Shown: piece after piece, positions 24,534 through 34,379 of the stretch
Layout of the letters: the number at the start of each line of letters is the position of its first letter
How positions within the stretch are numbered: position 1 is the first letter of the stretch
Assembly (NCBI GenBank): GCA_033065855.1
Contig: JAVXUO010001206.1
Span: 1-64,000 of the forward strand
DNA length: 64,000 bases
Origin: Escallonia rubra
Taxonomy: Eukaryota > Streptophyta > Magnoliopsida > Escalloniales > Escalloniaceae
Direction of reading: 5' to 3'
Program-made: the position numbers and the translations under genes
The notes under the pieces: model-generated
Databases searched by the model: none
What the model saw: only the letters and a program-made list of their open reading frames with translations
What the model was told of the DNA's origin: nothing

Positions 24534-26618
24534 AATATGTACATGTATATGTATACGTGTATGTATTTGCAAACAGAAACAGAAAGAAAGGCAGGAAGAA
24601 GATGCAAAAGACACTCCTTTTCTTTCGTAAAATAACGTTTACCTTGGCACTTCGCCGATCAAAATGATCTAAGGCATCATACAGTAAAGCAGCAGGCTGT
24701 GTACTCCCAATCCTGAAGATGGATACAGTCGAATCTGGAACTCGATGTAGAAATTCCATACTCGTGTTAGAAAGTATCCTTACTCCATCACACTCTGGAA
24801 TAAGAATAATCGGTTCATCATATAGGTAGCGCACTGGTTCTCCAAAAGGACCCACCATCAAAAGCATGTCGTCCCAGTAGAGTAATACACTGTCCATTCC
24901 ACACCAAGATAGCTGCTCAGGAGGAAGAGCTGACTGTGTACATTAATGTGGAAAGATACATACAGAGCACAGTTAGATGCTATAACCCAAAATGTAGTTA
25001 CTTGTCTAATTGGGATCTTAAATCCATGAAAACATGGAAGACTGGGGGAAAAGAAAAGAGGAGAGATTGAGATTAGCCATATGGTGGGTGAGCCTTGGCA
25101 CAACGGTAAGGGTGCTATATTGTAACCTGGAGGTCACGGGTTCAAGTCACATGAACAGCCTTTTCATAAAAGTGGTGGAAGGATTGTGTACATCAACCCT
25201 CCCATGATTGGGGAAGCCTCGTGCACTGGCAAGCCCTTTTATAAGATTAGCCATATGGATATTCCTGCTATTACACTCACTTAGAAAACAAAAACAAGAA
25301 AACAACAAATGTATCTACTGAATTAGCCACATGTTTTCATAAAGCTTAGGCCTAAGAAGCCCACCCATGAACTAAGGCAGGTAAATATCCGCCAAGCTAA
25401 AACAATCTTTGTCAAAACCCTTGCCAGAAGACACTCGACATGGTTGATAAGAACTACGAAGTGATGAATAGAGATCAACAGTGCTGTTAGCAAAAGACAT
25501 CGACTTTGGATAAGTTCCAAAAAATGTTGTCTTCCATCACTGTTCACTGCATTCATCAATGATTCAATCAAAGAACTCACAGATCAACCCAGCCAAGCAG
25601 CAAAGTTGTATCACTTTTCCAGCATAGTAAAATCTACAAGTAACCTGATGGTTGAAAAGAAGTGGGCTAGAAAACTAGAAGTGAAAATTCAAGGCAACGA
25701 CGTATCCTCTCAAATCCTAGAGTAACAAAATCCCACATGTCCAACTATGAATTAACAATTTGCCTTGAATTAACATAACTAGAGCCTCCTACAAAATCAG
25801 GCAAATTGTCAAATTCCAAATGCAAAGAGCTATAAACTAACCTCACAGTTATACTCAAAAATGATGTTGGAGAAGTCCGTGGACATGACTAGAAGCCGCC
25901 CATCGTGTGTGAATGATGCCAGGTACCTCCCGTTGCGAGACACCACCATCTTCTGCAAGGGCCCCACCCCCGCACCCACCTGCTGCACCCCGTCCTCCTC
26001 CACCAGCAGAACGTGATCCCCCACCCCAAGCAGCACCTCCACATTGCCCGACATCGTGTACTGCGGCTCAATGACCGCCACGCACAGCGGAAAGTCCTCG
26101 ATCCCGGTCTCCGCCATCCTAACCGCCCTAGGGTTCTTAAAGTCCGATATACAGAACACCTGAAACGCCTCGTTTACACAAACGACACCGTTGCCCCAAA
26201 ACACGCACTCAACAACACTATTCTCAAAGCACTCCTTTCCCATGGAGAGATTCGGCTCGATGAGCTGAGCGTGGAGGTTGTACCGATAAACGGTGCCGTC
26301 CTGGGTGATGCAAATTAGGGTTTGGTCTTCGGTCCAGGACATGCCGATGAGGCGGCCGCCAGGGTTCTTCCAGACGGTCTCGGAGATCTGTGCGCCGGCG
26401 GAGGTGAAGATGCGGAGCTTGCGGAGGGCGGACTCGGAGCGGAGCTGGACGATCTTGGAATCGTCGCGGATGGCGGCGATGGGGCCGCCGAAGGGGGCGC
26501 AGGCAACCTTGTTACGGGACAGGTCCACGTGATTCCACCGGAGCTGGTAGAGCTCCGGCTTCCTGTAGTACCGGTCATAGAGCTGCTGCCACTCGGCGGC
26601 GACTGACACGGAGGCCAT
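9497..26618 (-). CDS. VPS16: Vacuolar protein sorting-associated protein 16 (VACUOLELESS1)
   Basis: Core subunit of the HOPS and CORVET tethering complexes, needed for vacuole biogenesis and endosome-vacuole fusion. Fifteen exons (5' to 3' on the minus strand): 26618-25842, 24933-24643, 24060-23921, 21861-21756, 21664-21572, 18616-18527, 18362-18249, 17937-17830, 17634-17561, 17411-17357, 17186-17005, 16321-16192, 16047-15945, 10543-10446, 9661-9497. All introns are GT-AG and phases agree throughout; the CDS is 2526 nt, 841 residues, close to the Arabidopsis protein of about 858. The N-terminal beta-propeller region (about 1-400) includes VSVAAEWQQLYDRYYRKPEL and DGVRILSNTSMEFLHRVP. The C-terminal helical region includes HELEVSTKQAIFVDSSISD and KRWYWLKVFALATIRDWD. 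I chose the ATG at 26616-26618 (MASVSVAAEW) over an in-frame ATG 30 nt upstream because it matches the family N-terminus. The gene looks intact; its 17-kb span is due to transposon-filled introns. Confidence 0.97.
10117..10400 (+). pseudogene. LINE reverse-transcriptase C-terminal fragment
   Basis: Within VPS16 intron 14, antisense to the gene. The plus strand reads EDIRDIVGVVPV, then after a frameshift KMREHPLRWFGHIQCRP and later RPRITWAEVVERT. This is the characteristic end of plant LINE/L1 reverse transcriptases (the 'LRWFGHVQRRP' and 'RPKKTWxEVVxxD' motifs). Stops and frameshifts make it non-functional. The overlapping 178-codon minus-strand frame is its shadow. Confidence 0.7.
11580..13560. 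repeat. Long inverted repeat (foldback-like) in VPS16 intron 13
   Basis: The left arm (11580-11970) and right arm (about 13180-13560) are inverted copies of each other. Examples are GCTGAATGTTTCCTATCTTT at left against AAAGATAGGAAACATTCAGC at right, and CTCCTCCGATCATAAGCCAC against GTGGCTTATGATCGGAGGAG. The arms are about 380-390 bp and separated by about 1.2 kb. The homology runs from the outer gact/agtc borders to the inner AAGAAGTAC motif. The right arm has acquired a GA microsatellite (13444-13486). The arms carry a short shared frame (MIGGDEKVFEPK) that I cannot assign. The loop contains a C15 run at 13038-13052. No transposase or clear target duplication was seen. Confidence 0.75.
14296..14417. 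mobile_element. Small MITE in VPS16 intron 13
   Basis: A 122-bp segment bounded by inverted repeats: GGGAAATGCTATTTGCACCC at the left and the complement GGGAAATGCTATTTTTACTC at the right. It has no coding capacity. The GGGAAATGCTA-type terminus is common in plant MITEs of Mutator type. The target duplication is not evident. Confidence 0.6.
17690..17800. repeat. Compound microsatellite in VPS16 intron 8
   Basis: Successive GT, CT, TA and GTAT runs: about five GT units, a CT run of about 30 bp, a TA run of about 24 bp, then repeated GTAT units. It lies about 55 bp downstream of the exon 9 acceptor in gene orientation. Confidence 0.9.
18049..18093. repeat. Perfect 19-bp stem hairpin in VPS16 intron 7
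   Basis: CCCAGAGATTGAAGCTCCC at 18049-18067 is followed by a 7-nt loop and its exact complement at 18075-18093. Pairing continues imperfectly outwards to about 18027 and 18113 (AAGTG against CACTT, TCTCC against GGAGA), so the whole inverted duplication has arms near 40 bp. It adjoins a SINE-like remnant on the minus strand. Confidence 0.85.
18094..18150 (-). mobile_element. SINE remnant (minus strand)
   Basis: On the minus strand the sequence reads CTTGGAGGTCACAGGTTCGG then GGCAGCCTCTCCTAGAAAGT. This parallels the B-box region and body of the SINE at 25085-25243 (GGAGGTCACGGGTTCAAGTC then AACAGCC). The 5' part is lost and the 3' side runs into the inverted duplication. Confidence 0.55.
18617..21571. 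other. VPS16 intron 5, 2955 bp
   Basis: A large intron with no recognisable gene. About 19710-20440 is rich in short GTGTCC/GACAC-type motifs (for example GTGTCCAAGT, GTGTCCGACACCGG, GTGTCGATTATCAGACAC), which looks like decayed repeat DNA. I could not place it in a family. Confidence 0.4.
22860..23560 (-). pseudogene. LINE reverse-transcriptase fragment in VPS16 intron 3
   Basis: On the minus strand, FVLGSGSLCGFSSSK is followed after a frameshift by LRQGDLLSAFSCFL, which matches the 'GLRQGDPLSP' box of non-LTR reverse transcriptases. Further downstream (about 23000-22880) is FHARDVDNLRRAYIF, consistent with the 'FCDA...LR' region. Frames are broken throughout. The copy is interrupted by a SINE at 23223-23351 and lies in the same orientation as VPS16. 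Confidence 0.6.
23223..23351 (+). mobile_element. SINE copy, 5'-truncated, inside the LINE fragment
   Basis: Shares GACCTGGAGG, GAACAGCCT, ACATCAACCCTCCCA and GGGAAGCCTCGTGCACT with the SINE at 25085-25243, in the same plus orientation. The A-box region is absent and the B box is degraded. It is flanked on both sides by LINE-derived sequence, so it probably inserted into the LINE. Confidence 0.75.
24502..24532. repeat. CT microsatellite in VPS16 intron 2
   Basis: About 15 uninterrupted CT units (GA on the coding strand). Confidence 0.95.
25085..25243 (+). mobile_element. tRNA-derived SINE (Au-like) with 15-bp target duplication
   Basis: A 159-bp element starting TGGGTGAGCCTTGGCACAAC. It carries a pol III A box (TGGCACAACGG, 25096-25106) and B box (GGTTCAAGTC, 25139-25148), then GGGAAGCCTCGTGCACT near the 3' end and a T-rich tail. 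It is flanked by a perfect 15-bp duplication, AGATTAGCCATATGG, at 25070-25084 and 25244-25258. The body resembles the plant Au SINE family from memory. It lies in VPS16 intron 1, antisense to the gene. The intact duplication indicates a fairly recent insertion. Confidence 0.88.
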
Positions 26619-27867
26619 TTGGTAGGGGCTTGGATTCTTGGGTGACACTGGACTACGGTGATCGGGAATTCTTCATCGATTGGGTTGACATATTTGGCAA
26701 GTGTCGGACGTCGATGGAGCAGTTAAGTGGCAATTATGCATCGTTAAAAATTGTAGCATGTATTACAGTTTCTGTGCGCTATTATTGTCATCATTTTTTT
26801 AACTTTTAGTTGTGCTTAATTTTTGAAACAATATGAACTTACATTGAGCCTTTTCGTCTCTTTTCTCACTTATTTCATCACACCTATATAACCCGGTCAC
26901 GCACTCATCCTGTAGGTGTGGAGTGCAAGGATATGCGTGAGAATATATGTGTTAGACACACAATGGGTCTAGCTTGTAATAATAATGTTATAGTATTAAG
27001 AATTGTGCTTTGTACCGATTCTAACATATACTAGACTAGATATTGGGACGGGGATATAGGGGTCTTAGATATAGCCGCCCATATCTATGTAAGAATGTCC
27101 CTCGGTCCATGATAAGTGATATTAGAGTCACTCCAGTTTTGTTCCTGAATATTATACCACCAGGGGCAATAGGCACCACATTCGAAAACTCTTTAACGAC
27201 GAGCGCCAACGCGTGCGTGCGTGAGAAAGTCACAAAGAGCCACTGTAGCACACAAGGTTATAGCATGAAACGGGACGTAGTGGAGTTGTTTCATTACCCT
27301 TGCAAGGCCATAAGGAATTATGCATGGTAGCCGCCACAGATTCAGTCTATGGGCGTGTAGTGCAGTGGTGCACATGGGAATATAAGAGTTGTGCTTGTGC
27401 CACACAACAGGCCTAGCAATGTAATGCCACAACCTGATGCACTGCACTTCGCACCATCTCTAACATTGCTCAGACACTGAGGGATCTACTATGAAATGGA
27501 CATGGGGGCCTTAAGTAAGTATAATCAACTCTATTTGTTTGAAAATGTCCCTGGGCCCATGATATGTAATATCGGAGCTGGTCAATCCGTTATGGACAAG
27601 ACCAACAGCGCTTTCAAAGTTATGGAGTAGAGGACGATAACAAGGGAGGACACATTTTTAAAAGGGACTAAGGCAAGTTTCACAACGTTGTGCTTGCCAT
27701 GTAAGGTTGCATAGTCAGATGCGAGGGTGGTATGTCAAATGTCGAAGAGCAAGTTAAGAGGCCGGAGCAAATCATAAAGAAAATTTGAAGGCAATGTTGG
27801 TTTCATGACAACATGCTTGAGGCCATTAAGCACACTAGTGACTTGTGGCAGACGATTACAGCCCAAG
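26619..27867. other. VPS16 upstream region and unassigned repeat DNA
   Basis: 26619-26900 is the presumed VPS16 promoter and 5' UTR (minus-strand gene); no certain TATA box was picked. From about 27040 there is retroelement-like DNA. Two related blocks, AATGTCCCTCGGTCCATGAT (about 27094) and AATGTCCCTGGGCCCATGAT (about 27544), lie 450 bp apart, each followed by a GTGATATTAGAG/GTAATATCGGAG-like motif reminiscent of LTR or primer-binding-site sequence. No coding domain was recognised. Confidence 0.35.
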
Positions 27868-29130
27868 TGTTGGCTCCAAGCTTAATTCTGTAAGTCCCTA
27901 AATACACCGGGGATTTTTTTTTGGGGGGGGGGAGGGTTTGAATAGGTGTTATATATCTAAGTAGGAATTCGAAAATTTTAACTCACAAGATAATTGCTAT
28001 CAAAGATCAACATAGAGATTTATACTGGTTTGGCCCCACCTGCCTACGTCCAGTCCTCGAGCACTCCACACAAGAGAGACCTACTCGAGCCTTCCACTAA
28101 CTAGCTAGTTTCGGGTGCTAACTCAAACCTCTGTACAATTCTGAAAACCTTTTCAAGGTTTCCAACAATTACAAGTGAAATGAATATTACAACTGAAATA
28201 TAATTTACTCTCCTTAAAGTGTAGATATTACAATGAAAACAAATGAGTTAAGCTTTCTTAGGTGAGAAGATCAGAATTGTAGAAAACTTAACCAAGAAGC
28301 TTGCTTGACAAGATCTCAAACTCTCACACAAACGATTGTAAAGATGTATGAATATGTTGAGAGGGTTTTTAAAGAGAGATTTTTCAAGATCGAAAAAATT
28401 AGTAATAAACTCTCTAAGGGACCTTTTTATACTTTGAGATGATGTGACTGTTGAAGAACAATTAAAGAGATAAGACATAAAATATTTTAAAAGGAATAAT
28501 TCGAATGAATTTTTAAAATCATTCGGAGGAATTATATTCTAGAAATATTAAGGTTACCTCAAAAGAATTCGATCGAATGAATTGATATACATTCGGATGA
28601 AAATGATGAACAAGTAGCCACTGAGTCCCTGAAATAATCGATTGAATGAAAATACTATTTATTTGGATGAAAGTGACGAGTGATGTAAACTCTGAGCCAC
28701 TGAAGGAATCAATCAAATGAAAATCGAGCATTCGAATGAAAATAATATCCTTCGAATGAAAACCGTTTTGATCCAAAAATGAAGTTTCTGATAAAATCGG
28801 TCAAATGCTTTTGGCAAAACATTCGAATGAAAAGTCTTTTGCACAAACCCAAAGATTCTAATGAAATCGATCTAATGAATTGAATTCATTTGAATGTAAA
28901 GACACTTGGCAGTCAAAGCTTCTCGTTTTGGCTTTTTTTTTATTTTCTGGTAGATCTTTAAGAAAGTTTAGCTTATAATTTGCAAAGAATAGAAATGAAT
29001 CCAGTCTTCGTCCAAAGATATGTCCAAGCTATGATTTTTCCTGAAATCATACTTAATAGCAGTTAGATTAATCATTGAATAGTGAAGTTTGGAATCATCA
29101 AAATAAAGAATCTAGACCCGTAGGTCAACA
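27868..29130 (-). repeat. 3' LTR of a SIRE/Maximus-type copia element
   Basis: On the minus strand it begins TGTTGACCTACGGG directly after a purine tract (AAAAAAGTGGGAGAT) and ends GGAGCCAACA, giving TG...CA termini over 1263 bp. A TATA motif (TATAAAAA on the minus strand) lies at 28424-28431. 28500-28910 holds degenerate repeats of ATTCGAATGAAAA. A G-run sits at about 27910-27935. No second LTR was found in the window. Confidence 0.7.
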
Positions 29131-29348
29131 ATCTCCCACTTTTTTATGATGACAATATATTAGTCTAGCATACTCCCCCTAGAAAAAAGTTGTGAATAAA
29201 TTAAGCAAGATTAAGCTTAAATAAAATCGTGAACTACTATATCCAATATATCCAAAAGATGCTACAAAAGTTAGTTCGTGTACAACAATTTTCTCCCCCT
29301 TTGTCAATTCAAAAAGAGGGGAAACCACTAAGTCAGAAATTAATAAAG

Positions 29349-31303
29349 CTAAAATATGCTAACGTCAATGACGTCCAACCTGGGCAGAAGAGGAGGAATC
29401 TTGAGCGGGATGAAGATCCGAAGTGGGAATTTCAAAATTTTCAACCACACAAGGCGACCATGACGGTGGTAGAGCATAAAGAATGTTGGGATTGAAAAAC
29501 CACTGTTCACCATCGGTTCTTCCATGTTGAAATGGAAAATTATCGGTACGAGTGACTCGAAATTCATGAGACGTGTCAAAGATCTGATGATTCTGCTCAG
29601 TAAGAATGCAGAAACCAATTCTTCTTGTCGGCAACTAGCCTGAAGAGCAGTCTCATACTGGCGCTGATGATCATGTTGAATGGGAGTTAGAAGATCCATG
29701 GTCGAAGAGTGGTTGAGGATGAGGTTTGAGACATTTGAGAGAAGATCATGCAAAAGGTCATGGAGGTCAATCTGGTTGGACAAAAGTTGGTTAAAGGAGT
29801 TTTGGAGGGTAGAAAGAGTGTGTAGGATGGTAGATTGGTTGGCAGTGACGATAGCGGCGAGGGTAGTATGAGACTCAAGTAGAAGCTGAATGGTAGTAGA
29901 AATACGAAATAACTGGCCGGAGAGAAAAAAATTGTCAATATTGAGAAAATCATCAAAATTAATGTTTGAGAAGTCATTTAGGGGACTTTGAAGGTTTTCA
30001 AATGGAGGAGAAGGCATGGAGGGACCGAGGTCAGAGGATTGAGGTGATGGCATGGAAGGACGGGGGTCGAAAAATTGAGGTGGTAGCATGGAAGAACTGG
30101 GGTCGGAGAAAGGCGTTGGTGGTAAAAAAGAGCTAGGTGCGGAGGATGAGGTAGGTGCAATAGGTGCCAGGGGAGATAACGGTGGTTGTTGAGCCCTAAC
30201 AAAGGAGACTTTATGTGCTCTGGGGTCAATTTGAATGGTGAAGTTGGCACGATTGAGAGTGGCGACATTGAGATAGTAGGAAGAGGGGACATGAACATAC
30301 TTAGAGATAAAGGTGGGAAGAGGAACATGGAAGTGGTTAAACGACCATATGGAAGATGAGAATTTTGTCGATCTTTGCGGTTAGTCATGTTCATCATCAT
30401 AATGGCTACAAGATTTAGAGGATAGCCTCGAATGAAGTGGGTAAGGAGAATGATGTCGAGATAAGTGAAGGCAGCGCAAGAGCCGATACGGCCGCCAAGG
30501 TTGTATGATAGGATTAAGTGTAAAAGACGATGTACAGATGGGAGTTTGAGAAAGATAGGTTTTTTAATAGAAGTGATGGTTAGGTCGCCGATAGTATAGG
30601 GTTTGAATTGTTGAAGCGGGATAAAAGGTCCACTGGTAGCCCACGATTTATCGGGATACATGACAAGAGAGGATTAGTTGGTAAAACCGAGAACGCTGGC
30701 TAGTCTAGAGGGGGTGAGGGAAATAGACACGCCATGGTTGAAAGTATTAGAGTAATGGAGACGATGGAGTTATAAAGCATGTTGGCATAAATACATACAG
30801 TCTAAATAAGGATAGTAAACAATGGAAGTGGTAAGAAGTGATGTATATCCCATGTTGGCAAAAAAATGGAGTAATGCCAAGTTGGGCCATTATGGTCTAG
30901 ATCACATGGTCGACCTAGGCTAATTTCATGTCTAACAAAAAATGTGTAGTAATTTACTTGGTTGGCTACGGTTTAAAAAAAAGGGACAGATGATGGATAT
31001 TAATTGGAGAGGTGTATGGAAAAGAGGGTGGAGGACATGCACGAGATGAAGAAGAAGAATGAGCAGAAGAAATGGATGGGACATTGGTACCTAGAATGGT
31101 TTGGGCACCAATTGAAGGAGAGGGATTGCCAACGATTTGAGCAGGAGCAGTTGGTGCAGATGGGGCGACGCGTGAAGATGGTTGGTTGGAGGAACAAGTG
31201 CTGTAACGAGTGGGATAGGGATGACTTCAGGTTCACTATCACTATCTTCTTGAAGTTTGAGACGACGTCTGGTGCATGGTCGGTGAGTGGATGGTATGTC
31301 CAT
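29349..31303 (-). pseudogene. env-like ORF region of the copia element (broken)
   Basis: A minus-strand region after pol and before the 3' LTR, the position of the env-like ORF in SIRE/Maximus elements. It reads through several frames (start near 31303, then about 30661-29978 and 30089-29349). The middle part has the pattern HLILSYNLGGRIG, YLDIILLTHFIRGYPLN and HLPYGRLTTSMF, which resembles the domain annotated in plants as 'envelope-like/putative plant transposon protein'. A Ser/Pro-rich region follows. Frameshifts make it non-functional. The env-like name rests on position and remembered similarity. Confidence 0.6.
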
Positions 31304-31436
31304 GGCTGATGATGAAAAGGAACAGTGAGAAGAAGTGATGAAAGGAGTAAAAAAGATGAAAAGGATTAGTGAGAGTGACTTAGAGACTGTGAAAAGTAAA
31401 CGTTCAAAAGTAAAAGGGGATTATTTATATGGAAGG

Positions 31437-31760
31437 ACGTTTCATTCGAATGGATAGGATTTTAATTCGATCGAAAATTTCAGAAAGGCAACCATATTTT
31501 AAAAAAGACAATTCCATTCGAATGAATCTAGTATCTAGTCGACCAAAAGCTGCAGAAAATAGAGTTGGAGCTGAGGCACGACGATTTCAATCGAACGAAG
31601 GATGAATTTGATCGACTGAAAGTTTTCGTTCGATCGAATAGAGACTTCCTTTGACCGAAAACATCAGGACCAAAATGAGGTTTTTTTCGGTTGAAAAGAG
31701 ACTTGATTCGACCGAAAATGTTAGAACTAAAAAGAGGTTTATTCGGCAAAAAACTGAAAG
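31437..31760. repeat. Degenerate short repeats in the pol-env spacer
   Basis: About five diverged units of roughly 55-65 bp built around TTCGA(C/T)CGAAAA and ATTCGAATGAA, similar in motif to the repeats inside the 3' LTR of the same element (28500-28910). Confidence 0.5.
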
Positions 31761-31879
31761 GGATCAAACAATTTCAATAGCGACTGAGGAAGAAAGAAAT
31801 ATGGAGGATAAAAACAATAAGAAGGCATCTAGCTAATGTCACATATTCCTAAGCGGTGACGCATAGTACAAAAACTAGT

Positions 31880-32041
31880 TTAAGCTAAATGTTTTGTGAA
31901 AATGTCAACGAGCTGATCTCCCGAACCAATTTTTTTGAGCTCTATCAATTTTTTTTTAACGTTGTCTCTAAGAAAGTAGTGATGGATATCAATGTACTTT
32001 GTGCGAGAGTGTTAAACATGATTTTTACTGATATCAGTAGT
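31880..32041 (-). pseudogene. copia RNase H C-terminal fragment
   Basis: The minus strand reads HSRTKYIDIHHYFLRD followed by QLVDIFTKHLA and a stop (31880-31882). This is the standard end of Ty1/copia polyprotein RNase H. One in-frame stop precedes HSRTK. The homology begins abruptly at about 32041, so the rest of pol, gag and the 5' LTR have been lost. Confidence 0.85.
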
Positions 32042-34379
32042 ACTGTGTGGCAGCGCAAGTGTGTATATGTGTGAGGTTTTGTGTGTGGGAATGATGGAGG
32101 GTATAAACTGTGTAGGTGGGTAGGGGGGTTGAATTCCATGGCCGTGAGGGTGGGACTCGGCGGGGGGAGAAGAAGTCCAGGTGTGTGACAGTGTGAAACA
32201 ATGTGTTTAATTCAAACATGCATGAACAACGACTGTAATTGTCACTAAAAATAGTTAGGGTTAATGCAGTCAATTAATGAAAATTTTAAAAATAGCTCGG
32301 GATAGATTTAGACAAAGTACCAAAAAAAGACTCTAGTTATTTTTATGAGATCTATAATGTAGAAAATTTTCAAATTTTTCTGAGGTCTGGAAGGGGGTTA
32401 ACGACGTAGTTTTTATAAAAAATTGTGATGAATTTAAAAATACCAAACTAACACGGTTTCACGTGAAAAATCCTCTTAGGACTCTAAAATGCTGAGATGC
32501 TCTATTTTTTAAAATTTCATGCCATTCCAAAGTTAATAGCTATTTTTAGCCGAATTGACTTCTAATCACTCGGTCCGGACATCATGTTGGAATTTTCAGG
32601 CGAAAATTTTCTAAATGACTTTTTAGCTCAAAAATAACTATGGGATGCTTAAAATATTGTTTTAAGTGTTTTTGAGATTTTTTTGGTGCTGGGAACACAC
32701 ATGAGATATTTTGGTAATTTATCATCCAACGAGGGGGGGGGGGGGGGGGGGTATTTTGATAATTTTTCCTATATAAATTTTTGAATGACTTTTTAGTTCG
32801 GGAAGGGGTGTAAGAAGTTGTTTTGAAGCAATTTTGGGGTGCAGGGTGGTAGTGACCATTAGGGGATGTTTTGGTAATCTACCATGTAGACACCGAATTT
32901 TGGGGAACATATGCAATTAAGCGTTCTGAGTGAAGGGAAGTGAAGAATGGGCTTAGTACGCCTAAATGAAGGAGTATTAGTACTTAGACATTATCAAGGT
33001 TAGGTTAAAGACCCGGCTGGGGGGCCGGGGTAACGAGCCATCATAAGACGTTATAAGTAATTGATAGAAAAAGAGAAGAATAATTGTGTATTCATGTTTG
33101 ATTGGCGCCTAACGGGTAAGGTCTTATTTGATTAGGTGACCCCGCTTGTAAGCTGAGGTTGCTTGGCTCATCAGTTAAAAGCCAATCAGGTAAGGATAAT
33201 GCGGTTCCTTGTATGCTACTAATTGATTTGTTCAGCGTACATGCCGTTGATAGTGTTGTGGTATTGTGAGTGTTGCATGGTTGATATGAGATGTCGGTGG
33301 TGGTTGTACCGATGTCCCTTTTAGTTCTGTTGATCTGAGTTCAGTTGTAGTGTGGAACACCGGTCGGTTTTGGGACTGAAAATTCTTGTTTGAATAATTG
33401 ATTGATCTAAGACGTAAGGTGAACTCATTTCCCTTAGTCTGTTCAATTAGTGTAACTTGTAGTTTTGCGGTAACGTGGTTGGGGAACGAACACTCTTCGT
33501 GAGTTCCCTTCTTGTGTTTAACATCTCTTTTAATTACCTAAGACTGAGATGAACATCCCAAAATATGGGACATTATATGAAAGGAGGGCCTGTGAAATAT
33601 GATCACCGACAAAAAGGATGTGTGGCGCCTGAGTCGAGTCTATCGTGTTTGGTCAAGTCCAATCAGTCGGGTCTTAGTCTGTATTGCATTTGACTTTTTT
33701 TATGGTAACGATTTTAATGACTTGTATTTCATTGATGTTTAATTTGGTTGTACTGATTTACTGTTCACGTGCATAGTTTGTCAGTCGGTTAGTCCTGTTC
33801 ATAAAAATGTATAAATAATGTTGTTCCGTTTGGCCTTAAAGCCGCTCAATCTAATGAAAAAAAGAACATCGCTTGGCGATTAGGTTGATATGCGTTATTT
33901 GTTGAACTTCTACTTATTGATGTCGTTGGGTTGATTATTATTTTTTCCGAGACTGTCGCATCGTCTGTGCATGTTAATCCTCGTGTTATTTTTACTGGGT
34001 GATTTGCGCTTATTCCTTATCTGTGTTGTTTTAGGTGTTAAGGTCGAAATGGGTGATACGTTGGGGAAAGGGAAGGATAAGTTGTCCTGACTTATAAAAA
34101 GAGACGTACAACGGTATCAACTGTATTTTGGGGATCTAGATGTTCTCTTTTAAAACTTCTGTTATGTTTGTGTTGAACGTTGTAATGAAATTTTTTGTAA
34201 GGACGCCTTTTTGAATCTTTATGTATATTCGACAGGGATTATTTTGTGTTTTATGATCGACAACTCAGCTCTGGTGATGTCACTTGAGCTGAGGGGTGTG
34301 TCGCAATACCATACGGCAAGGGTGTGCCGGACGAGAAAATTCTGGGATATGGGAAATAGCACAATTGATGGAAACAATT
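32042..34379. other. Intergenic DNA, no gene recognised
   Basis: Contains a run of 19 consecutive G at 32733-32751 but no coding domain. Possibly includes the lost 5' part of the CACTA element that follows; no CACTA left terminus was identified. Confidence 0.35.

Noticed and set aside
25085-25243. Possible tRNA gene because of A and B boxes
   Set aside because: No cloverleaf can be formed and the 159-bp body, 3' block and target duplication show it is a SINE.
26322-26606. 94-codon plus-strand frame, GC-rich, with others at 26013-26532
   Set aside because: It is antisense to VPS16 exon 1, whose translation matches the family; the frame is a shadow of GC-rich coding sequence.
32042-34379. Left half of the CACTA element
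   Set aside because: No CACTACAA-type terminus or subterminal AGCGACGG repeats were found there, so the element was started at the first coding similarity.
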